From positions 12,289,704 to 12,353,703 of the forward strand of contig NC_088304.1 in NCBI RefSeq assembly GCF_032854445.1: DNA of 64,000 nucleotides. The letters are read 5' to 3'. Shown here piece after piece: positions 56,391 to 64,000 of this stretch. The position numbers and the translations under genes were made by a program. Position 1 is the stretch's first letter. Each line of letters starts with the position of its first letter. The notes under the pieces are model-generated. The model did not search any database, was not told the origin of the DNA, and saw only the letters and a list, made by a program, of their open reading frames with translations. Origin of the DNA: Liolophura sinensis. Taxonomy: Eukaryota; Mollusca; Polyplacophora; Chitonida; Chitonidae.

Positions 56391-56406
56391 TTAGTACCGG
56401 TTGATC

Positions 56407-56672
56407 GGGGCCTCCGTGGCTCAGTCGGTTAGCGCGCTAGCGCAGCGCAATGACCCAGGAGTCTCTCACCAATGCGGTCGCTGTGAGTTCAAGTCCAGCT
56501 CATGCTGGCTTCCTCTCCGGCCGTACGTGGGAAGGTCTGTCAGCAACCTGGGGATGGTCGTGGGTTTCCTCCGGGCTCTGCCCGTCTTCCTCCCGCCATA
56601 ATGCTGCCCGCCGTCGTATAAGTGAAATATTTTTGAGTACGGCGTAAAACACCAATCAAATAAATAAATAAA
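56407..56672 (+). mobile_element. SINE-A, full length, 12-bp target duplication
   Basis: TACCGGTTGATC flanks it at 56395-56406 and 56673-56684. It has the head GGGGCCTCCGTGGCTCAGTC, B box GTGAGTTCAAGTCC, body, GAGTACGGCGTAAAACACCA and (AAAT)n. The best reference copy in the window. Confidence 0.95.
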
Positions 56673-56949
56673 TACCGGTTGATCAGTGACATCTAATGCC
56701 TTTTCATACATTTTTTATGCTGGTGTAAACTGGGAAAGCAATTTTACAAACAGTGCCCATTAACGAAGAACACAGGATTCAAACCGTCACCGTTTCCAAA
56801 GCTTCGGTCTTTTCATTATTTCAGGAAAGAAAAATAACCGATGTGCATGCTGTCACAATCTGCGACTCACGAGCATTTCAAAAAAGTGAATCCAGGGAAA
56901 CCAGGGGTGCATTTCTTTCGCTCCCAGGCGTCGTTACATTGGCCACTGA

Positions 56950-57215
56950 TACCAGTGACGCCACTTCCGCCACCCAGTCTGACGTTGGTGGAGTCGGTGG
57001 GCTACTTTGGCCACTGCAAGAGACCAGTGACGCCACTTCCGCCACCCAGTCTGACGTTGGTGGAGTCGGTGGGCTACTTTGGCCACTGCAATAGACCAGT
57101 GACGCCACTTCTGCCACCCAGTCTGACGTTGGTGGAGTCGGTGGGCTACTTTGGCCACTGCCAGAGACCAGTGACGCCACTTCCGTCACCCAGTCTGACA
57201 TCAGTGGATACGATG
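56950..57215. repeat. Tandem repeat, exactly 72 bp, about 3.7 copies
   Basis: CCAGTGACGCCACTTC recurs at 56952, 57024, 57096 and 57168. Because 72 is a multiple of three and the unit lacks stops in several frames, open frames exist on both strands. None has a start, splice signals or homology. Confidence 0.95.
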
Positions 57216-57219
57216 GCAT

Positions 57220-58200
57220 GCAATCATTTATTCAAGCACAGGATTCGCAGATTTGATAGAAAACACAATCAAAAGAAAAATGGTCATGTTATATTCAGAC
57301 AATTTTATTGGCCTTTCGTCTGACAACTGCCTTAATTCTGAGAGACCCCTCCGTTAAATGAGAGTTTTAGACAGCAAGATTGAAAGACGTTATTGAAGAT
57401 CTAGATTAAGACCTAAAGGACAATCTACCCTCAGCACGCCCACTGTTCATGCAATCGAACTGCTTTTTCCACTCCACCAGTGAATTGAAATAACGATTTT
57501 GATGGATTTAAAGTTTTACCACTCTAATCAAAGAGGATGTTGCCTTCAGGTTTATTTTCAGATTTTGTTAGCGATATAATGTAAATGATTTTAAATTTCA
57601 TCAAAAAGTAAAACTTCTCAGTTTGTCTGAATTCTGAGAGTTCTATAGATCTTAGAATGTTGTTTTGAGGTTGGTGTTGAAGTTAGAGATATACTACACA
57701 AAAAGGAATGTCAGTACCAACAGTGATATTTTATTTACCTCTAAAAGTGCCATATTTTGCGTGGAATTTTAGGCAATCTAAGGTAATTCAGTATTGGGAG
57801 CAAATGTAATAGACCTAATTCAAGTCAGATTGGCATATACACCATCATGGTATGTTCAACTCCATGCAGAATAGAAACACAACTCTTCTTGGAGCCGAAA
57901 GAAAATCCATAAGAAATAGCTAAGTTTCGGCAAATCCTCCATGGTGGACAGTTGGTGTATGGGTGCAGCGATGATTCTGGCTGATTAATTGGCTTTGATG
58001 GAAGTGTTGAATTCGCCGTCCATTGCAAACGAACGAAAGTCCCACCGATCGCATTCAGCAGACTAGTGAGGGCTTTCATCCGGGCGCAACAAGCAGCAAG
58101 TCTCTGGAAGGCAACAAGGTTCCTAGGGCAAATGGGTTCCAAAGCAAGAGGGTTCTGGACGCAACAGGTTTCCAGGAGCCAATTTATTCTGACAACATCA
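57220..58200. other. No gene recognised
   Basis: A minus-strand open frame at 57825-58250 runs into the next minisatellite and has no recognisable motif. Confidence 0.45.
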
Positions 58201-58872
58201 AGTGACAAACGCTGGCTTGCACAACACCAAAATTGGCAATTTTCTAACAATATCAGGTGTCAAACGCTAGCTGGCACAATATCAAAATTAGCAACTTTCT
58301 AACAATATCAGGTGGCATGCGCTGGCTGGCAACACCAAAATAAGCAACTTTCTAACAACATCATGTGGAAAACGTTGGTTGGCACAACACCAAAATTAGC
58401 AACTTTTAATAGCATCAGATGGCAAATTCTGGCTGGCACAACAGCAAAATTAGCAACTTTTAACAGCATCAGGTTGCAAACACTGGCTGGGACAACACCA
58501 CAATTAGCAATTTTCTAACAATATCAGGTGGCAAGCGCTGGCTGGCACAACAACAAAATTAACAACTTTTAACAGCATCAAGTGGCAAATTCTTGCTGGC
58601 ACAATAACAAAATTAGCAACTGTTAACAGCATCAGATGGCAAATTCTGGCTGGCACAACAGCAAAATTAGCAACTTTTAACAGCATCAGGTTGCAAACAC
58701 AGGCTGGGACAACACCAAAATTAGCAACTTTCTAACAATATCAGGTGGCAAGCGCTGGCTGGCACAACAACAAAATTAACAACTTTTAACAGCATCAAGT
58801 GGCAAATTCTTGCTGGCACAATAACAAAATTAGCAACTTTCTAACAATATCAGGTGGCAAGCGCTGGTAGCT
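58200..58872. repeat. Minisatellite, about 54-57-bp unit, about 12 copies
   Basis: The unit holds GGCTGGCACAACACCAAAAT, TAGCAACTTTTAACAGCATC and AGGTGGCAAACGCT. A four-unit block at about 58518 recurs at about 58736 nearly unchanged. Confidence 0.93.
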
Positions 58873-58879
58873 ACATAAC

Positions 58880-60220
58880 GTAACAAGGTAATAACCACAA
58901 GTTATAACCTGTTCTCACAACATCAAATGGCAAGAAAACAAAACAGAAAATGTATAGTTTTAACAATTCCTACTGGCTGAAAATATATAAGCAACAATTA
59001 ATATCACATAACCATGTAATTATACTGATGTTAAGTATAACATTTGTTACCTATTTATACATGGAAGCAGAGAGGCCAAGTTACCAGTTACTGAAATAAA
59101 GCGACAATGACGTAGCATATTGTAACTGGTCTCACAATCAATCATGGGACTTTCTGACAAACTACTGACAAATACTGACAAATTTAATTCAGACGCAAGA
59201 AGTACTTCATCAAAATATATTTCACACAGTAAGACCATTAGCTGTCTTACTTTATAATCATAGTCGAAAATTCCACCGATTCCGCTCGATATGTCAGACT
59301 CCAACGCATTTGAGTATCACTGTAGTCGAATCTCGGGTTTTCCCGCTTCGGTAAACGCCTCACTGACTATTTACGCGTATAGCGGTAGCGATCCTTCACG
59401 AATTCAACCTCAACATTAGGCCAATCAGAATAAATATTTAAAATACAATATTTCAATTGTGACATTTAAATATTCAAAACCTACATCTCGTAGCTCATTG
59501 TATGCATCATGTACGTTTTGCAATAGATGTTATCGCTTCGTGACACTAAGCGAGGAAATGTTTCTTGGGTAGCACTTTAGACAAGATCTTGACGAATAAA
59601 ATGAGAAATGCAGAATAAATTCATCATGAATATAAAGGAGAAACGTTTTTCGTGTTTTATTACGGTAGCTCGGAGGTCAGGCGTATAGATTATCAGATTG
59701 AGTTACGGTTTATGGCACCAAAGACATGTCCGCTCTTTCCTGACAAAAATAATGGTGGAAAAGTTAGCAGGTGCTCTGAAAGCTTACATGGCATGAATAT
59801 TTCAATTTAGCTTCAGCTTTCATATTGAATTACAAATTTCCAAGTCGCAAAGTTGGTTGAATTACGTAAAAATAACACTCATGTATATCAGATTTCTTCT
59901 ACATATTAGACTGTATTGGTCTGTATAGACGTTGATTGTCACAGAGTATATAAAGAAAAAAAATCATTTATACAAATAAAGGTTTTGGTCTTTGGGGAAA
60001 AGGGCAAAAACATCAGTTTCCATGCTGTTTATAATGCCAACAGGCACGAAAGGCATACAATGAGCATGCGCAAATTGCGGTCTTTTGATTCACTTCATCC
60101 AATGTTTTCTAACACATCACGAGGAGGATTGGTCACAATGAGGGTCCACTAAAAACAGACCGCTGGCGGATGTTCTGTCAGCAAATGGTGTATGCATTGG
60201 CAAAGCATTCATGTAGGTCA
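58880..60220. other. No gene recognised
   Basis: AT-rich, no tandem or interspersed repeat recognised. Confidence 0.5.
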
Positions 60221-60224
60221 CAAA

Positions 60225-60425
60225 ATATTTATTTTATTTTTTCCGCCTTGTTTAACGTCATGAATACATACTCCAGAATTTTGCACTTACACCATAGTGG
60301 TCTGTTTTATGGGTTTGAGGAGACTCCATGGAGTGGCCACTGATCTTTGCCAGGTACATGATAAACTTCCACAGTCGAAACAGCGAGGGCTGGAACCAGC
60401 CACCGCTTAACCCTTTTATGTTGTA
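60225..60425 (-). mobile_element. Decayed SINE-A
   Basis: TTTATTTTTTCCGCCTTGTT, TACTCCAGAATTTTGCACTT and ATAGTGGTCTGTTTTATGGG keep the layout of a reversed SINE-A 3' end with many changes. Confidence 0.5.
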
Positions 60426-60524
60426 ATCACAATATAACCTACCACATTAGAGCCATATCACCAAAAATATCAATAAGAGAAACACTTATATAATGTTAAC
60501 TATGATTTTTATCCAATTTTCACA

Positions 60525-60800
60525 AAACTTGCTTTCAGCCAAACATTTTAAATTGAAAACTAAATTTTGAGACGATGTTGAATGTTTGAATAATATGGAA
60601 ATTACATTTCAAGAAATCTTAACAAAACTTAAGTTCAGTTAAGTATTTTAAGTAAACTAAATTCTCAGATCATTTCACATCCTCTGAATAACTTGAAAAC
60701 TGTATTTCAAGAAATCTACGCAAAACTTGCTTTTAGTTAAGCATTTTAAGTCACAAACTAAATTCTGAGATGATTTTGAATCTTGAATCAGATTAGCAAT
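60525..60800. repeat. Diverged tandem repeat, about 98-100-bp unit, 3 copies
   Basis: AAAACTTGCTTTCAGCCAAA, AAAACTTAAGTTCAGTTAAG and AAAACTTGCTTTTAGTTAAG start successive units, each followed by ATTTTAAGT and ACTAAATTCTGAGAT. Confidence 0.8.
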
Positions 60801-60804
60801 CACT

Positions 60805-62200
60805 TTGAATCGATGGTTAATCTTGTTAAGGCTGACAAATAATCCATGTTTATTGCAGAAAAGGCGCATGATGTGTGTGTGTGTAGGGGGATGGGGTGCA
60901 GGGTGGTTAGGTGAAATCAGTACTGGTACACGTGACGAATGGCATTGGCTTCAATCATTTCTGTGGCAAAATTGCAAAGTATCTGCAATAAAGCAGATAC
61001 AATCTTCTGTACCGTTGCCAAGGAAACAATCTGGGTTGGCAACAGCTTGCCCTTTGCGGATATGAAATGTAAATTGCTACGTTCACTCTCAGCAGATTAA
61101 ACTAAAGATTATTCCCTGCATTTGCAGTCACTTATGCGGCAAGCATTGGAGTCTCCAATAAACGACAACTGTGTACTTGTTTGGAAAATGGCGAGGAGTT
61201 GTTGAAATGCGACGATTTTCGGCATATGTCGCGATTGTGGTTGCGCGCGAAGTCAAACGATTTATTGGCATGTAATGACACTTTCTTTGACTGCGGCCAT
61301 ATTTGATTCGTAGATATTTAGGACAACAAATGTGCATTAGCTACCAATGATTTAGAAAGCATTTAATGCAAAGGTGCACATATTTTCCTATAAGAATAAA
61401 TCTCACTGAACCTAAACTCACCGTGATTCGATCATTTATAATTTTATCTCCGTCTTACACAAATGTGAACAATTGGAGGAAATCAGTCTGCACACAGTAG
61501 TTCTGTTATTCAGTGGGTATCCGTGAAAAACGTGGAGGATAAATGTGCCGAAAATGGGCGTGTACACACATGCGCAATGGGCCCATTCCATGCAGGATGC
61601 GAGTTATTACTATATTCAAAATTTTAAAATTCAATAAAATGCACAGCGTATATAATTGAAAGTTGAAAATGCGACGACTTTGTCTTTGCTTGATACTTGC
61701 TTGTCTTAACCAAAGCCAACAAATGAGCGTTAAGATGAGATTTTAAATTTTGGCTTAAACCAGTTTTGCGGAATAGATTCATATACATGTTTATGTTTTA
61801 GCCATAAGTATTTACAATGTCTGTGCACTATTTTTGGAACGTCATCAAGAGAAACCTGTCATAATCGAGACACCTCATCAGGTAAAGGTATACCTGGACA
61901 AGTTCTTGTAGTAAGCAAGAACGGGTTTTGAACTTGCACCGTTATTGGTCAAGTTCTAACGGTTTTAAGCGCACGACCAAAAACCGCAAAAACTGTAGTC
62001 ATGGAAATTTTAAATATTAACATATAATAAAGTTTTCTGAGTGGTGATAGAGCAGATTATGATATTACAATATCATACTATATTGTGAACAACAAAATAC
62101 CCCAGCAATAACATAAAATTCTATCTGACAGCAAAACATAGTAATTCGTCAATTTATTTAAATTACATTTCAGCGTCTAAAACTGATGATCATTGATTGT
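60805..62200. other. No gene recognised
   Basis: Contains GT-rich and G-rich patches (60872-60900). No domain or repeat was assigned. Confidence 0.5.
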
Positions 62201-62204
62201 TTTG

Positions 62205-62290
62205 ATTTGACTGCTTGGTTTTTAATGCTGTACCGTATACTGAAGAATATTTCACTCATAAGTTCGGTGGTTAGTAACCCAAAGTGCTAG
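62205..62290 (-). mobile_element. SINE-A 3' fragment
   Basis: ATGCTGTACCGTATACTGAA and GAATATTTCACTCATAAGTT. Confidence 0.6.
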
Positions 62291-62294
62291 AAGT

Positions 62295-63115
62295 AAACCA
62301 CCTGCCTTTGGTTCTTAAGTGATATTATTTCCCATGTGCTTGAGGTGGGCAGGGTTTCACCCGTATAGCCAATTCCAGGAAAACAGCCTAACAACACAGC
62401 TCTCATGAACCACAGGAGCACTCCGTCACACTTTATCACAATAAATCATTTTCTTAATTAAGGTGCAAAAAAAAAAGCAAATTGTCTGACAGCTAATGCA
62501 GAAAGGGTCCACCCACAAAAGGGCCACTCGGAAAGGTTTGTGTACGTATCGTGCAGAAAATGCGCTGAATAAAGAATATGGCTTTGCGTGCACATGAACA
62601 CCTCGTTCTTTCCCGAGCGATATAACATGAATACGAGATCAACTGGAGGCTTCTGCCTGAGATCAAACGCTAATGTCACCGGTCCTGTCTAAATCGTAAA
62701 GGAAAAGAGCATATTTGCTGATGTAGCTGTCACAGCTGTTTTTGTTAAACCTATATTCACGTTGGTAATGACTCCCAAGCTCCTCCCACCCTAAAAGACG
62801 TTCTTTCAAATTCGTTCAGCCACATGTATTTTATTATTTATGAAATGGAGTACATCAGAGCAAATCCGCCCACACATTCAAAAGCCGTATTGAAATTTAT
62901 TTTATGGCTCCATTTTCTGAAAACTACTCGTTCGTAGAAGCTCTGTCATATATTTAATAAAAACGATATAACACTACACCCATTCAGCCCAAGGTTTTGT
63001 TTTCTGATTTCTGCTTTATCTCCCATCATCTTTTAAAAATGGGATAGATAAAAGAAAGTCACGAATGTCTTAAACAGATGAGTAATACTTACAAATTTGC
63101 TGAATAGCAAAGTTT
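62295..63115. other. No gene recognised
   Basis: Spacer between SINE fragments; nothing supported. Confidence 0.5.
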
Positions 63116-63119
63116 TCTT

Positions 63120-63240
63120 TATTTATATATTTTATTTTATTTATCTGATTTTGTTTAACGCCACACTCAAAAATATTTCACTTATACGATGGCGGTCAGT
63201 TTTATGGGTGGTGAAAACCTAAGAGCCCGTGGTAAACCAA
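63120..63240 (-). mobile_element. SINE-A 3' fragment
   Basis: TTTATTTTATTTATCTGATT, ACGCCACACTCAAAAATATT, CACTTATACGATGGCGGTCA. Confidence 0.75.
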
Positions 63241-63364
63241 TCCCCTAAGTGATGTTTAATCTATGCAATAGACTCAAGAATTATTATAAATAAAACATGC
63301 AACGTGCTCCAGACACTTTTATTTCACAGCTACTAATCTCAGACTTTCACTCAGACTGCATCCA

Positions 63365-63592
63365 ATTTATTTATTTAATCTATTTGATTGGTATTTTACG
63401 CTGTACTCAAGAATATTTCACATATACGACGGCGGTCAGCATTATGGTGGGAGGAAACGCACTACCATCCAAAGGTTACTGGAAGACCTTACCACGAACA
63501 GCCACAGAGGAAGCCAGCATTAGCCGGGCTTGAACGCATGCACAGCGACCGCATTGGTGGGAGGCTGATGGGTCATCGGCTACGGAGGCCCC
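63365..63592 (-). mobile_element. SINE-A, nearly complete with worn head
   Basis: The (TTTA) tail, TACGCTGTACTCAAGAATAT, CATATACGACGGCGGTCAGC, GAGGAAGCCAGCATTAGCCG and CAGCGACCGCATTGGTGGGA lead to GGCTACGGAGGCCCCC. Flanking GACTGCATCCAA and GATTGCATTCAA look like an eroded target duplication. Confidence 0.82.
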
Positions 63593-63874
63593 CAGATTGC
63601 ATTCAACAAGAAATAACTGCTAAATACATGTATATGTACACACAATTCGGCAACTCGGCAAATGCTTACAGTCTGTAGTTAGTTTAAAGCCACGTGCGTG
63701 GTCTTGAATGACATTTCTCAAGGCGTATATACACATCTAAGCAAGACGTCACAATCACATCACGGCGTAAGCACTGACGTCATCAGTGTTTCAAGTCAAA
63801 TTCACTCCTTTCCGAAGTAATGCCAAAAGGTGATAGTGCATATAGTTTTGCACTGTTAGAGTTCATATCATTTT

Positions 63875-64000
63875 CCAGCAACCTGCGGATGGTCGTTTCC
63901 CCCGGGGCTCTGTCCACCATAATGCTGGCCACATTATCGTATAAGTGAAATATTCTTGAGTACGGCGTAAAAACACCAAATAAATAAATAAATCAAATAA
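63875..64000 (+). mobile_element. SINE-A 3' end at the window edge
   Basis: CAGCAACCTGCGGATGGTCG, CACCATAATGCTGGCCACAT, GAGTACGGCGTAAAAACACC and (AAAT)n, cut by the window end. Confidence 0.88.

Noticed and set aside
56753-57323. Open frames of 113-160 codons on both strands
   Set aside because: Caused by a stop-free 72-bp tandem unit.
57825-58250. 141-codon minus-strand frame
   Set aside because: Runs into the 58.2-kb minisatellite. No domain, no splice context.

Overview
The window is animal nuclear DNA: genes are split by GT-AG introns, most of the sequence is non-coding, and it is packed with tRNA-derived SINEs, foldback elements and minisatellites. The SINEs have a 3' end reading roughly GTACGGCGTAAAACACC followed by an (AAAT)n tail. 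I infer a marine lophotrochozoan, most likely a mollusc. That rests on the style of the repeats and the gene families, not on a marker gene.

Three protein-coding loci are well supported. (1) At 8.1-14.4 kb (+) is a complete seven-exon cholinesterase-type carboxylesterase with catalytic triad, oxyanion hole, choline-site Trp and three conserved disulfides. A possible extra N-terminal exon lies at 5250-5315. (2) At 21.5-26.3 kb (-) is a four-exon Reeler-domain surface protein whose last exon carries a long Thr-rich stalk. Its C-terminal lipid-anchor signal is out of frame with the rest. (3) At 45.0-50.0 kb (+) is the paralogue of (2), with identical exon phases, a short stalk and an in-frame predicted GPI signal. 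Genes (2) and (3) form a head-to-head inverted pair about 18.7 kb apart. Reeler proteins of this small secreted kind are linked to innate defence in insects, so an immune surface role is plausible but inferred.

The rest is mobile or repetitive. There is a dead non-LTR retrotransposon RT fragment (0-0.5 kb), a broken Crypton/DUF3504-type tyrosine recombinase (53.6-54.1 kb) and a solo LTR with a 4-bp target duplication (31.1-32.1 kb). There are five foldback elements (25.8, 27.2-28.1, 36.7, 38.6-39.3, 49.5 kb), a six-copy dispersed repeat called R1 here, and at least 25 SINE copies of three architectures, some nested or flanked by clear target duplications. Minisatellites with periods from about 21 to 100 bp lie at 19.5, 21.7, 22.8, 37.7, 44, 46.2, 48.1, 52.8, 57, 58.2 and 60.5 kb.

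The cholinesterase and the Reeler pair show no sign of a shared pathway. The local story is an inverted gene duplication followed by independent invasion of each copy's introns by repeats, and by expansion of a coding repeat in one copy. Exon borders come from reading splice signals and family conservation by eye. SINE and repeat borders are approximate to about 10-20 bp unless target duplications fix them.
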